The notes below the pieces were generated by a model. The model ran no database searches. It was not told where the DNA came from and saw only the letters and a program-made list of their open reading frames with translations. 64,000 bases of DNA. It comes from Dyadobacter sp. 50-39. Its GTDB lineage: Bacteria; Bacteroidota; Bacteroidia; Cytophagales; Spirosomataceae. This document shows positions 26,400 to 35,358 of the stretch, in pieces. The position numbers and the translations under genes are program-made. The DNA lies in the NCBI GenBank assembly GCA_001898145.1, contig MKSR01000006.1, positions 124,001 to 188,000 on the forward strand. Direction: 5' to 3'. The stretch's first letter is position 1. Every line of letters begins with the position of its first letter.

Positions 26400-27550
26400 A
26401 CAGCATGGCATTCATTTCCTGGGCTGTGGCGGCTATATGGATACTGCTGGGCAGCTATGCGGTTTTCACGTTGGCCCTGACCTGGCTCTGGACCCGCATC
26501 CGGAAACGCGCGGAACCGGCAGACATTCCCCGGGATTTTTTCATAACCGTCATCATACCCGTCCGGAATGAGGCCGGGAACATTATTTCCCTGCTCGAAG
26601 ACCTCAACCGGCAAACCTTGCCTCTCCCGCATTTTGAAGTACTGGTGATGGACGACAGTTCCACGGACAATACCGCGGCCATCGTTCGCGCATTCGCAGA
26701 ACATTCGCAGGCGCGGATCAAACTCATTCCGCTGCCCGACGAGCGCACCTCCGCGCCGAAAAAACGGGCGATCGAAACGGCCATTGCACACGCTCAGGGC
26801 AAACTGATCGTCACTACCGATGGCGATTGTCGCGCGCAGGCAGGCTGGCTGCACGCCATCGCTACCTGCTACCTGCACACGGGTGCGAAACTAATCAGTT
26901 CCCCGGTCACATTTACCCGCGAAGCCACATTCACCGATCACCTGCAAACCGTAGAATTCGCGAGCCTGATCGGCAGCGGTGCGGCGTCCATGTCGGCAGG
27001 TTACCCGTCCATGTGCAATGGCGCCAACCTGGCCTACGAAAAAGAAACTTTTCTGGAAGTTCATGGCTATGAGGGTGTCAGGCACATCGCCTCGGGCGAC
27101 GACGAGTTCCTGATGCACAAAATTGCGGCGCGCTACCCCGGTTCGGTGTATTTTCTGCGCCACCGCGATGCCGTCATCCGCACCGCGCCGCACCGCAACT
27201 GGGCCAGTTTTTACCGGCAGCGCAAGCGATGGGCCAGCAAATGGAAACATTACCAAAGCAAAACCCCGCTTGTCCTGGCCATTTATATTTTCGCTAGCAA
27301 TTTCTCGCTGCTGCTCGCCGGCGCATTTGTGCTGGCAGGCAGCATTCCATTATCCGTCTTCTCTGGGATGCTGGCGCTGAAATGCGTACCCGAATGGCTT
27401 TTTCTGGGTTCGGTGCTAGGTTTTCTACAAAAAAGGAAGTCGCTGATATTCATTCCCGTAACCCAGGTATTTTATCCGTTTTATGTCTGCTTCTTCGGCC
27501 TTGCTGCGCAGAAGGGCCAGTACGAATGGAAAGGCCGCAGGCTTTCCTGA
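26381..27550 (+). CDS. Membrane-bound family 2 glycosyltransferase
   Basis: 389 aa. One N-terminal helix precedes a GT-A domain with VIIPVRNEAGNI, VMDDSSTDNT, the DGD metal site (VTTDGDCRAQ), GDDEFLMHKI and the acceptor-side RQRKRW motif, followed by three C-terminal helices. This is the arrangement of processive or lipid-acceptor GT2 enzymes. The start overlaps the preceding gene, so they are translationally coupled. Alternative ATGs lie at 26396 and 26405. A strong terminator follows. Confidence 0.88.
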   Translation: MEKIQMNSMAFISWAVAAIWILLGSYAVFTLALTWLWTRIRKRAEPADIPRDFFITVIIPVRNEAGNIISLLEDLNRQTLPLPHFEVLVMDDSSTDNTAAIVRAFAEHSQARIKLIPLPDERTSAPKKRAIETAIAHAQGKLIVTTDGDCRAQAGWLHAIATCYLHTGAKLISSPVTFTREATFTDHLQTVEFASLIGSGAASMSAGYPSMCNGANLAYEKETFLEVHGYEGVRHIASGDDEFLMHKIAARYPGSVYFLRHRDAVIRTAPHRNWASFYRQRKRWASKWKHYQSKTPLVLAIYIFASNFSLLLAGAFVLAGSIPLSVFSGMLALKCVPEWLFLGSVLGFLQKRKSLIFIPVTQVFYPFYVCFFGLAAQKGQYEWKGRRLS

Positions 27551-27568
27551 AATGGAATGGTATATAAA

Positions 27569-27597
27569 AAAGCTGCCGGCAAAATGCCGGCAGCTTT
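27569..27597 (+). terminator. Terminator after the GT2 gene
   Basis: AAAGCTGCCGGC (27569-27580) and GCCGGCAGCTTT (27586-27597) form a perfect 12-bp stem with a 5-nt loop. The facing gene ends at 27633, so the symmetrical hairpin may serve both strands. Confidence 0.88.
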
Positions 27598-27632
27598 AAG
27601 TTTCACATAACGCTATATAAGATCAATTCATT

Positions 27633-29714
27633 CTACTTTTTGAGCAGCTTGGAAGAATACTTCCCTTCCGCATTTACCACGTTCACAATATACATTCCTT
27701 GCGCAAAAGCCTGAACATTAACTTTGATTTCTGTTTGAACGGTCGCAGGCATGGCCTGATAAACCCGCTTTCCTTCTAGTGTGAATATTTCGATTTTTTT
27801 CACCGGCGAGAAACTTCTGACATTCATTTCGTCCTGACTTGGATTGGGGAAGAAATCCACTGCCAACCGGGCGTCGCATGTTCCGGCTTGTACGCTACGG
27901 ATTGCGCTGTATTCGAATGTCTCGTCGGTATCTACCTGTTTAAGACGATAATAATAGGTCTTTACAGGTACAGACTCTGATGAAAATGGTGTGTCGTTGA
28001 AACTATATGTGGCTTTGTTGGCGTCGTAACCGATCCGGGCAACCATCTGATAAGTCTTCGCATCTGGCGAGCGTTCGACCTCAAAATGTGAGAAATTCCT
28101 GGCCTCGGTTACCTTCCATTTCAGTTCCGCATTGCAATTTACATTTTGTACAGCAAAAAATGCTAATGTTACCGGTAAAGGTGTTGAAGGTGGCGGAGTT
28201 GTGCGGCAGGAAGTGGTGGTTGCGGGGAAGGTAATGTTCACCACGGTTGATGGGCTGAGGGTCACGCGGATCTTCGCGCCATCGGTACGAAGGGAGCCGT
28301 TACGGTCGGTCGGATCCTCTACCCACTTGTCACCATCCTGCTTGTATCCGGGCCATGCAATGCCGTTTCCGTTGATATCTACCGAGGCACCAGGGAAAAG
28401 GAGGCTGCCCGTCAGCGGCAGTCCGTTGTCCTCCTGGATCACCTTTCCTTCGGAATTGATCCATTCTATTTTCGCTGTTTCGCCGGTCGCGTCATAGTTC
28501 GGGGTAACGTTGTAATCCAGCCAGGGCGCATTTTTCAAACATTTTGAACTCGCCGTTGCGTCAATCTTCTTTTCGACCGGCTCCGGGATCGACGGCAGGA
28601 ATGGCCAGAAGTGCACTTCGTCGCTTTTGTGTACAAAACTTTTTGCAATGATCTGGCCGTTGATATTCCCATTATTTTCCTTCACAACGTCAGCCTGCGG
28701 CGCAAAAATAGTCCCGCTGATCTGTGCATTGCCACCCAGGGTAAGACCTTTCGTCGCGTCCGGAAAGTTGTAGATCACATAGCTGCCCTGCGGGTCGGAC
28801 AAACCGCCGAAACCGGGGAAATTAATTTTGTTGCTGCCCGTCTGTCCGCAGAAAGTGGGAAAGTCGACAATATTGATAATGAGCGCAAAGTTGTTGCCGG
28901 AGGATGTTTGTCCCAGCTGGGGTCCCTGCGGAATACCTTCGATGTTGGAGTTTCCGATCTTGTTCCATACGGCTGCGGAAACGGTCAGTACGTTCACCTT
29001 GCCCGGATCAACGATGATTTTCGGGTTATTGCCGATCACGTTCGGGTCGAGGTACGGCCCCATGGGAGCGGAGGACATAATATTGCCATTCTGATCGCGG
29101 ATTGGCAGGTTATCTGCCATTTCTTTCAGCTGGTTCGACCGTTTAATAAATGTCGTGAAAGCGCCGTCGATGTCGATCTGGTTCGTACCCGTTCCGAAAA
29201 CGTTTTCACAAACCGGGTTTACGGTTTCGCTCACACTGGGAGACCATGTATTGATGTTGGCATTGATCGTGATATTCGGGGTTTCCCAGTATTGTTTGCC
29301 GGTTTCAGTAATGCGGATCGTGGAAGCGGCATTGTTGTTATCCTTATACCACACTTTCAGGTTGGTACCCGAGCTGCTGGAAGGGCTGCAATTCCCGATT
29401 TTAACATAGTTATTTCCGTTTACCGTGAGGCTTCCGCTATTGAGCTTCACCGCCCCGCGGACCGCCAGGCCGATCGATGCATTGTTGACAAATAGTACGC
29501 CGTGCTGATTGTTGAAGCTGATCTGGTACTGATTGGTAGTTACATTGCCGCCTACCGCGATTGGGCCTTCGGTTTCATTGGATTGCAATGTGGCATCGCC
29601 CTTGACAAAAATGTTGAATCGCTGCGCTGCAGAAGTTGGGCTCTGGGCGGATACTTGATACACCGTTAACGAGAGGAGCGCTAAAATACTTAAGAATAGA
29701 GGTTTGGCATTCAT
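27633..29714 (-). CDS. Secreted choice-of-anchor A protein with T9SS sorting domain
   Basis: 693 aa. A signal peptide (LALLSLTVYQVSAQS) precedes a choice-of-anchor A domain (about 28-370) with the typical RFNIFVKGDATLQSNETEGPIAVGGN opening and GTIFAPQADVVKENNGNINGQIIAKSF close. A Pro/Thr linker and a beta-sandwich with VERSPDAKTYQMVARI follow. The last about 75 residues are a type IX secretion sorting domain (FFPNPSQDEMNVRS, then GMYIVNVVNAEGKYSSKLLKK). It is exported and probably attached to the cell surface. No catalytic residues are seen, so an adhesin or surface-layer role is possible. It stands alone with long flanking gaps. Confidence 0.85.
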   Translation of the reverse strand: MNAKPLFLSILALLSLTVYQVSAQSPTSAAQRFNIFVKGDATLQSNETEGPIAVGGNVTTNQYQISFNNQHGVLFVNNASIGLAVRGAVKLNSGSLTVNGNNYVKIGNCSPSSSSGTNLKVWYKDNNNAASTIRITETGKQYWETPNITINANINTWSPSVSETVNPVCENVFGTGTNQIDIDGAFTTFIKRSNQLKEMADNLPIRDQNGNIMSSAPMGPYLDPNVIGNNPKIIVDPGKVNVLTVSAAVWNKIGNSNIEGIPQGPQLGQTSSGNNFALIINIVDFPTFCGQTGSNKINFPGFGGLSDPQGSYVIYNFPDATKGLTLGGNAQISGTIFAPQADVVKENNGNINGQIIAKSFVHKSDEVHFWPFLPSIPEPVEKKIDATASSKCLKNAPWLDYNVTPNYDATGETAKIEWINSEGKVIQEDNGLPLTGSLLFPGASVDINGNGIAWPGYKQDGDKWVEDPTDRNGSLRTDGAKIRVTLSPSTVVNITFPATTTSCRTTPPPSTPLPVTLAFFAVQNVNCNAELKWKVTEARNFSHFEVERSPDAKTYQMVARIGYDANKATYSFNDTPFSSESVPVKTYYYRLKQVDTDETFEYSAIRSVQAGTCDARLAVDFFPNPSQDEMNVRSFSPVKKIEIFTLEGKRVYQAMPATVQTEIKVNVQAFAQGMYIVNVVNAEGKYSSKLLKK

Positions 29715-30069
29715 GAAGTTGAGTCGTTTTTTCTAACTCAACGAATTTAGACGGCCCCTTTCGAACCGTTATCCTTTTTGTGACCACTTTGGGGTAGTTT
29801 GGGGTGACTTCAACGTTTTGAGGGGTGACAACTTCCGTAAAAATTGCACTAATCGAAGACAATCCATCTCCCACTGCGATATAGTGCGCGTAATGAGCCT
29901 ACCTTTTTTATGACCACACACCCACACTATTTCTACATTAATGCAATAAAAATGCTTAATAGTTCTAGAATTTCCTATTTGAGCAAATGCAAAATGTTCG
30001 ATTTTGTCTCTTGACCTCATTTTAATATTTATAACATTTCCAAGAATACCAAATCCCGTTCACAAAAAA
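29715..30069. other. Non-coding gap upstream of the T9SS protein gene
   Basis: I see no convincing gene. The 5' leader of the T9SS protein contains a hairpin GTTGAGT/ACTCAAC (29718-29724, 29736-29742) ending 3 nt before the start codon. Further out there are two direct TTTGGGGT copies near 29787-29804 and an A+T-rich stretch. Short frames here have no family features. Confidence 0.6.
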
Positions 30070-30090
30070 AGCCGGACGTGAAGCCCGGCT
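30070..30090 (-). terminator. Terminator of the XRE/S24 gene
   Basis: AGCCGG (30070-30075) pairs with CCGGCT (30085-30090). On the minus strand the hairpin is followed by T7 and lies 29 nt past the stop codon. Confidence 0.8.
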
Positions 30091-30118
30091 GTCTAATTAT
30101 TTGTAGCCTTTCCGATTT

Positions 30119-30940
30119 CTATTTGTAGCTGGACCGTTTTTTCAATTCCTTTAGCTCATTCTGCATTTCCTGCAACATCCGCATAAGCTGCTGCATATCA
30201 GTTTGCGGCTCGGGGAGTGCCTTGCTGTGGAAGCTGTAATATTCCCACAGCTCAATTACCTCTCCCACCGGGACGGTGTAGGCGAAATATTGCTTATTGA
30301 ACGATTGCAGCAGCATTGTCCCCGCCTCCTGGTTGATCGTTACCTGCTTGAATACAAAATCCTGATCGCCTTTCAGGATCACAATGCAGGGTGTTTCGGG
30401 CTTCACGGTAGTCCAGTCCTGCACATACCTGGTAATGATGTCCGCGCCCTCGGGTACCGGCAGCATGGAGTCCCCGACGGTCGGGAACATCCGGAAAGTC
30501 CCGTTTTTGGGCACGGTAGGCAGGTTGAAACGTGGTAATGTAGCCAGGAACTCCGGATCGGCATAACCAGAGCGGTAACCCGCGCGCGCCTGCACGGGCA
30601 CGTATTCGATATTCTCCTTATCTTCCTTATCAACCGTGATGGCCAGGACGCGGATCTGGCTGCCTTTCATAAACAGCTCGCTTCCCTCTTCCAGGTCTTT
30701 CAGCTTCTGGTCCGAAAGCTTGCTGAGCTCCATTTTAAGGAGGCTGTCGATGCTCATCCGGAAATACTCCGAAAAGTTGATCAGGTCATCGACCGTCGGA
30801 TTAGCGGTACGGCCGCTTTCGATCGCATTCAGTTTCACCCTGCTGATGCCGAGCTTTTCTGCGAGCGCTTCCTGGCTCAATTTCTGACGCAAACGGAGGA
30901 ACTTGATATTAACCGACCAGAATATATCCTGCGCACCCAT
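30119..30940 (-). CDS. XRE helix-turn-helix / S24 peptidase-type repressor
   Basis: 273 aa. An N-terminal XRE HTH (about residues 10-65; LSQEALAEKLGISRVKLNAIESGR) is followed by a LexA/CI-type C-terminal domain (about 120-235). The latter has an Ala-Gly bond in QARAGYRSGY, a serine in VGDSMLP and a lysine in FVFKQV, matching the cleavage site and Ser-Lys dyad of self-cleaving repressors. The tail (about 240-273) is a short coiled coil. Bacteroidetes have many such proteins, and self-cleavage is rarely tested. It is divergent from the light-regulator/carotenoid operon with 129 nt between, so it may control its own gene, the crt operon, or both. Confidence 0.85.
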   Translation of the reverse strand: MGAQDIFWSVNIKFLRLRQKLSQEALAEKLGISRVKLNAIESGRTANPTVDDLINFSEYFRMSIDSLLKMELSKLSDQKLKDLEEGSELFMKGSQIRVLAITVDKEDKENIEYVPVQARAGYRSGYADPEFLATLPRFNLPTVPKNGTFRMFPTVGDSMLPVPEGADIITRYVQDWTTVKPETPCIVILKGDQDFVFKQVTINQEAGTMLLQSFNKQYFAYTVPVGEVIELWEYYSFHSKALPEPQTDMQQLMRMLQEMQNELKELKKRSSYK

Positions 30941-30968
30941 GAGTTGATATTTTTAAAATCAGACATAA

Positions 30969-31015
30969 GATATTATCAATATCAAAAGTAGCAGCAATTT
31001 TTATTTTTCCTACAA
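30969..31015 (-). promoter_or_regulatory. Promoter and palindrome of the XRE/S24 gene
   Basis: On the minus strand TACTTTTG (30990-30983) is a -7 match with TTG at 31015-31013, 22 nt upstream. A dyad GATATT-ATC-AATATC at 30969-30983 touches the -7 element and would suit autorepression. Confidence 0.45.
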
Positions 31016-31020
31016 AAAAG

Positions 31021-31066
31021 TAAACAAATAATTTTGTTTAACTATTTTTGAAAAACATTAAACAAA
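31021..31066 (+). promoter_or_regulatory. Candidate operator/promoter of the light-regulated crt operon
   Basis: TAAACAAA (31021-31028) and TTTGTTTA (31033-31040) form a 20-bp dyad with perfect 8-bp arms, and a third copy TAAACAAA lies at 31059-31066. The dyad covers TAATTTTG (31029-31036), a -7 match; another, TATTTTTG, lies at 31043-31050. No TTG is found at -33, as is common for promoters under MerR-type control. The site ends 4 nt before the regulator's ATG. Confidence 0.5.
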
Positions 31067-31069
31067 CAT

Positions 31070-31966
31070 ATGTCCACCTACTCGATAAGGGACCTCGAAC
31101 GCATTACCAGCACCAGGGCGCACACAATCCGCATCTGGGAGCAACGTTACGGCCTTCTCGCACCGGAACGGACAGATACCAACATCCGGTATTACAACGA
31201 CGAGCACGTCAAAAAACTGCTCAATGTGTGCACGTTACTGAACCGCGGGATGAAAATTTCGCAGATCAGCCAGCTTAGCAACACAGAAATCTCCGATGAG
31301 ATCGACCGCATTATCTCGGAGTCGATGGAAACCGATGCGCATGCCGAAGCGTGGATCAACCAGGCCATGGCCGCGATTGCAGCGTACGATGCGCCGGCAT
31401 TTCATCAACTGTTTGCGGATGCCGTACAACGGCTGGGACTGGTCAGTACCTACGAAAAAATCCTTTACCCCTTGCTGGTCCGAACCGGCCTGATGTGGAC
31501 GAAGGACGCATTGCTTCCCTCGCAGGAACATTTCTTATCGAACCTGATCCGGCAGAAGCTGTTTTCCGCGATTGACGCATTACCGATACCGGAAGAAAGC
31601 GACCAGACATGGCTGCTTTTCCTGCACGAGGGCGAGGAACATGAAATCGGTTTGCTCTTCGCGTACTACCTGCTCACACAGGCGGGCCAGCGTGCCACCT
31701 ATCTGGGCACACGCGTGCCGTACGCAAACCTGCGGGCGGTGGCGGGCGGGATAGCGCCCACGCACATGTATACCTTCTTTGTCGGCAACCAGCCTGAAAG
31801 CATGGCACCGGCATTGCTAAGCCAGCTGGTGCATGATTTTCCGGATTGCCGGATCTGCTTTTCAGGCGGCGTAGACGGCCCCGCGAATGAGCCCCGCGTG
31901 CGCCATATTAAATCGATTGACGACCTATTTGAAACCATCGGGAAGAATGCACACACCAATCCATAA
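31070..31966 (+). CDS. MerR-family B12-binding photoreceptor regulator (CarH/LitR-like)
   Basis: 298 aa. MerR DNA-binding domain, residues 4-75 (YSIRDLERITSTRAHTIRIWEQRYG). A four-helix B12-capping domain follows, with W143, nine residues, then E153-H154: the Wx9EH motif of CarH. The cobalamin-binding Rossmann domain has E189-x-H191-x-x-G194, the ExHxxG variant in which the His ligates cobalt. CarH-type proteins repress carotenoid genes in the dark as AdoCbl-bound tetramers, and light breaks the Co-C bond and releases DNA. It is the first gene of the crt operon, with crtI starting 20 nt before its end. Light control is inferred from motifs and location. Confidence 0.88.
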   Translation: MSTYSIRDLERITSTRAHTIRIWEQRYGLLAPERTDTNIRYYNDEHVKKLLNVCTLLNRGMKISQISQLSNTEISDEIDRIISESMETDAHAEAWINQAMAAIAAYDAPAFHQLFADAVQRLGLVSTYEKILYPLLVRTGLMWTKDALLPSQEHFLSNLIRQKLFSAIDALPIPEESDQTWLLFLHEGEEHEIGLLFAYYLLTQAGQRATYLGTRVPYANLRAVAGGIAPTHMYTFFVGNQPESMAPALLSQLVHDFPDCRICFSGGVDGPANEPRVRHIKSIDDLFETIGKNAHTNP

Positions 31967-33452
31967 GCAAACAAGCAAGAACGTCGGCATAATCGGTGCC
32001 GGATTTGCGGGAATGGCGGCAGGCGCGCTTCTCGCAAAGGAGGGCCACGACGTCACGGTATTTGAAAAAAATGATTCGATCGGCGGCCGGGCACGCACCT
32101 TTTCCGAGAATGGTTTCACCTTCGACATGGGCCCCAGCTGGTACTGGATGCCCGATGTGTACGAGCGCTTTTTCGCGCGGTTTGACCGGGCGGTGGCCGA
32201 TTTATACGAGCTCAAACAGCTTGATCCGGGTTTCGCGGTGGTTTTCGCCGACCATGAAGCAGTAGATATCCCGGCCGATTTCGAGCAGCTATGCCTCTTA
32301 TTTGAACAGATAGAAACGGGCGCAGCGGAAAAGCTCCGCCGGTTCATCGCCGACGGGGAATTCAAGTACCGCGTCGGGATGGATGACATGGTGTACAAAC
32401 CCGGCCATTCCATTACCGAGTTCATGAGCTTGCGGCTGTTCGGCCAGGCATTGCAATTGCAGCTTTTCAGCTCTTTCAGCAGCCATGCGCGGCGGTTTTT
32501 CAAAGATCCCCGGCTGCTTGCGCTGATCGAATTCCCGGTCCTTTTCCTGGGGGCCATGCCCAAGGATACGCCTGCGCTGTATAGCCTGATGAACTATTCC
32601 GGCTTGAAACAGGGCACTTTCTACCCCATGGGCGGGTTCGGAAAAGTGGCCGATACATTCCGCGACATTGCCCGGCAGGCCGGCGTACAGTTCCGTACTT
32701 CCGAACGGGTGGAAAACCTTGAAACATCAGCCGGCCGCATCCGGCATATCCATACCACCAGCCAGTCCGTGGCCGCGGATGTGGTAATAGGAAGCGCCGA
32801 TTACCAGCATATCGAGCAATCATTACTATCCTCGCCAGACCGGCATTACAAAGAAAGCTACTGGGCCGACCGCACATTTGCCCCGTCGTGCCTGCTGTTT
32901 TACCTCGGTGTGGATAAGCGCATTACCAGGTTACGGCACCATAACCTGTTTTTCGACCAGGATTTCGGCCTGCATGCCGAGGAAATTTACAAGGATAAGA
33001 AATGGCCAACGGCACCGCTGTTTTACGTATGCTGCCCCTCGGTTACCGACCCGTCGGTGGCACCTGAAGGACATGAGAACCTCTTCATTCTCATGCCGAT
33101 CGCCACCGGACTGTCCGATCCGGAATCCATCCGGGAGCATTACTACCAGCTGCTGATGGACCGCCTCGAAAAATTCGCCGGCGAACCCATCCGCGATCAC
33201 GTCGTACTGAAAAGAAGCTATTGCGTTTCCGATTTCAAAAACGACTACAATGCCTACCAGGGCAATGCATACGGGCTTGCCAATACGCTTGGTCAGACCG
33301 CGATTTTCAAACCCAAACTTAGAAGTCCGAAAGTCAGTAACCTGTTTTTCGCCGGCCAGCTCACCGTTCCTGGCCCCGGCGTGCCCCCTGCAATCATTTC
33401 CGGCACCATAGCCGCCCATGAAGTTCTCAAATACCTAAACAGCCAATTATGA
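31947..33452 (+). CDS. crtI: Phytoene desaturase
   Basis: 501 aa from ATG 31947 (MHTPIHKQTSKN), overlapping the regulator gene by 20 nt. The FAD motif is GIIGAGFAGMAAGALLAKEG (about 14-33), followed by VFEKNDSIGGRA. The C-terminus has the CrtI signature PGPGVPPAIISGTIAAHEVL. Bacterial CrtI introduces the double bonds that turn phytoene into lycopene. The neighbouring crtB, cyclase and crtZ supply the steps before and after. It overlaps crtB by four bases (ATGA). Confidence 0.95.
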   Translation: MHTPIHKQTSKNVGIIGAGFAGMAAGALLAKEGHDVTVFEKNDSIGGRARTFSENGFTFDMGPSWYWMPDVYERFFARFDRAVADLYELKQLDPGFAVVFADHEAVDIPADFEQLCLLFEQIETGAAEKLRRFIADGEFKYRVGMDDMVYKPGHSITEFMSLRLFGQALQLQLFSSFSSHARRFFKDPRLLALIEFPVLFLGAMPKDTPALYSLMNYSGLKQGTFYPMGGFGKVADTFRDIARQAGVQFRTSERVENLETSAGRIRHIHTTSQSVAADVVIGSADYQHIEQSLLSSPDRHYKESYWADRTFAPSCLLFYLGVDKRITRLRHHNLFFDQDFGLHAEEIYKDKKWPTAPLFYVCCPSVTDPSVAPEGHENLFILMPIATGLSDPESIREHYYQLLMDRLEKFAGEPIRDHVVLKRSYCVSDFKNDYNAYQGNAYGLANTLGQTAIFKPKLRSPKVSNLFFAGQLTVPGPGVPPAIISGTIAAHEVLKYLNSQL

Positions 33453-34285
33453 AGAGCCTCTTTGATGATTTATCAGCATCGTGCAGCAAAAAAACGACGC
33501 AGCTATACAGCACCTCGTTTTCCCTGGGAATTTACTTCCTGAAACCCTCACTGCACAAGGCTATCTACGGAATTTACGGGTTTGTGCGGCTGGCCGACGA
33601 GATCGTCGACAGCTTTCACGGCTACGACCAGGAAGTGATGATGGCGCGCATTCGCAAAGAAACGCATGATGCCATCCGTGAGCGGATCAGCATTAACCCT
33701 ATTTTAAACAGTTTTCAGCATGTCGTACACACCTACCAGATCGAATGGCAGCTTATCCATACTTTCTTGAAGAGCATGGAAATGGATCTGCTCCAAAAGG
33801 AACACACGCAGGACTCTTATCAGGAATATGTGCTGGGCTCGGCAGAGGTGGTGGGCCTGATGTGCCTGCGTGTTTTTACAGAAAATGACACCGTCCTGTA
33901 CGACGCTTTGAAGCCCTATGCGATGAAGCTCGGCGCGGCTTTTCAGAAAGTGAATTTCCTGCGCGATCTGAAAGCCGATTATCAGACGCTGGGTCGTACT
34001 TATTTTCCGGGTGTAAATTTCAACCATTTCTCCTACGCCGACAAAGTGCAGATCCAGCAGGAGATCGAAGCCGATTTTGCCGAAGCGCTGATCGGCATCC
34101 GTCAATTGCCCGCCAGCTCGCGCAGGGGCGTTTACCTGGCGTATTATTATTACAAAAAATTGTTTCTGAGAATCAAGGAAACGCCGCCGGAGAAAGTGAT
34201 GAATGCCAGGATCAGGATCCCGGATATCGACAAGTTCGGACTGATGTTTCGGTCGCTGCTGAGGCACCAGTTTGATCTTTTATGA
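33449..34285 (+). CDS. crtB: Phytoene synthase
   Basis: 278 aa. The first Asp-rich motif is DEIVD (RLADEIVDSFHG, about residue 50). The second is the RDLKADYQTLGRTYFP segment (about residue 170). Condenses two geranylgeranyl diphosphates to phytoene. Starts on the crtI stop (ATGA), so coupled. Trans-isoprenyl diphosphate synthase is not in the window. Confidence 0.95.
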   Translation: MKSLFDDLSASCSKKTTQLYSTSFSLGIYFLKPSLHKAIYGIYGFVRLADEIVDSFHGYDQEVMMARIRKETHDAIRERISINPILNSFQHVVHTYQIEWQLIHTFLKSMEMDLLQKEHTQDSYQEYVLGSAEVVGLMCLRVFTENDTVLYDALKPYAMKLGAAFQKVNFLRDLKADYQTLGRTYFPGVNFNHFSYADKVQIQQEIEADFAEALIGIRQLPASSRRGVYLAYYYYKKLFLRIKETPPEKVMNARIRIPDIDKFGLMFRSLLRHQFDLL

Positions 34286-34288
34286 CGT

Positions 34289-34327
34289 TTTTGTGTTGTA
34301 CAGGGAGAATATTCCCACAACACAAAA
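34289..34327. promoter_or_regulatory. Long inverted repeat between crtB and idi
   Basis: TTTTGTGTTGT (34289-34299) and ACAACACAAAA (34317-34327) are perfect 11-bp arms, with an inner GGGA/TCCC pair. No U-run follows on either strand, so it is not a normal terminator. It fills most of the only sizeable gap (60 nt) in the operon. Confidence 0.7.
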
Positions 34328-34345
34328 CCTGAAACCCACCATCCT

Positions 34346-34861
34346 ATGAACGACCAAGTTGTGCTGGTAACGGAAAACGACGAAGCCATTGGCCTGATGC
34401 CCAAGCTGGAAGCACACGAGAAAGGTGTACTGCACCGCGCATTTTCGGTGTTTATTTTTAATTCAAAAAACGAAATGCTGTTGCAAAGGCGTGCATTCGG
34501 CAAATACCACTCGGAAGGGCTTTGGTCCAACACCTGTTGCAGCCACCCGCTCCCGGGCGAACCCGTACACGACGGGGCCGTGCGGCGCCTGCGTGAAGAA
34601 ATGGGTATCGAGGCCGATCTAGAATTCCTTTATACATTTCAATACCGGGCCGACCTGGAAAACGGATTGACTGAAAATGAGCTGGACCACGTGTTTTACG
34701 GTGTTTCCGATGCAGTACCAACCATCGACCCCGCAGAAGCCAGCGATTACAAATACCTGACGATTCATGAAATACAAGCCGATATCCAGCAAAACCCGCA
34801 TACCTACACCGAGTGGTTCAAGATATGCATGCCGGTAATGGCCCGCAGGATCGGTAGTTAA
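34346..34861 (+). CDS. idi: Isopentenyl-diphosphate delta-isomerase, type I
   Basis: 171 aa. Nudix-fold IDI with the catalytic cysteine in SNTCCSHP and the REEMGIE Nudix-like helix with its metal-binding Glu; the second Glu is in ENELDHV. Interconverts IPP and DMAPP, feeding the carotenoid pathway whose genes flank it. The 60-nt gap before it contains a strong inverted repeat. Confidence 0.95.
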   Translation: MNDQVVLVTENDEAIGLMPKLEAHEKGVLHRAFSVFIFNSKNEMLLQRRAFGKYHSEGLWSNTCCSHPLPGEPVHDGAVRRLREEMGIEADLEFLYTFQYRADLENGLTENELDHVFYGVSDAVPTIDPAEASDYKYLTIHEIQADIQQNPHTYTEWFKICMPVMARRIGS

Positions 34862-34884
34862 CGCAACACTAACCTTGAAAAAGC

Positions 34885-35358
34885 ATGATGCCGCATTGGA
34901 CACTCAACGTTTTGATCACCCTCGGCGCATTTGTGGCGATGGAATGCGTGGCCTGGCTGGCGCATAAGTACCTGATGCACGGGCTACTATGGTCGCTGCA
35001 CCACGATCACCACCAGCGCGACGACGGGGATTTCTTCGAGAAGAACGATTATTTCTTTGTCATTTTCGCCACGCCCGGCATTACCTTCCTGTGGCTGGGG
35101 CTCAATGCAGGTTTCAATTACCTGTTTTGGATCGGCCTGGGCATCACCATTTACGGCTTTACCTACTTCCTGGTCCACGATGTGTTCATTCACCAGCGGT
35201 TCCGGGTGTTCCGGAACACGGATTCCGTCTACCTGAAAGCCATTCGCCGGGCGCATAAAATGCACCATAAACACCTGGGCAAGCATGGGGGCGAATGCTT
35301 TGGCATGCTTTGGGTCCCGCTGAGATATTTCCGTGAAGCCCAAAAAGCGACGAAATGA
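34885..35358 (+). CDS. crtZ: Beta-carotene hydroxylase
   Basis: 157 aa, four helices, with the His clusters of the fatty-acid-hydroxylase superfamily: HKYLMH, HHDHH, and HKMHHKHLGKHGGE. These bind the di-iron centre. Adds 3-hydroxyl groups to beta-rings, giving zeaxanthin. The ATG at 34888 is an equally possible start. Overlaps the cyclase gene by four bases. Confidence 0.93.
   Translation: MMPHWTLNVLITLGAFVAMECVAWLAHKYLMHGLLWSLHHDHHQRDDGDFFEKNDYFFVIFATPGITFLWLGLNAGFNYLFWIGLGITIYGFTYFLVHDVFIHQRFRVFRNTDSVYLKAIRRAHKMHHKHLGKHGGECFGMLWVPLRYFREAQKATK

Noticed and set aside
29769-30020. Small minus-strand frames upstream of the T9SS protein
   Set aside because: Composition unlike neighbouring genes and no domain; the leader hairpin suggests untranslated DNA.
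31887-31946. Upstream extension of crtI
   Set aside because: It would run 60 nt deeper into the regulator gene; the ATG at 31947 places the FAD motif at the usual distance from the start.
34289-34327. Ordinary intrinsic terminator after crtB
   Set aside because: No U-run on either strand and pathway genes continue immediately downstream.
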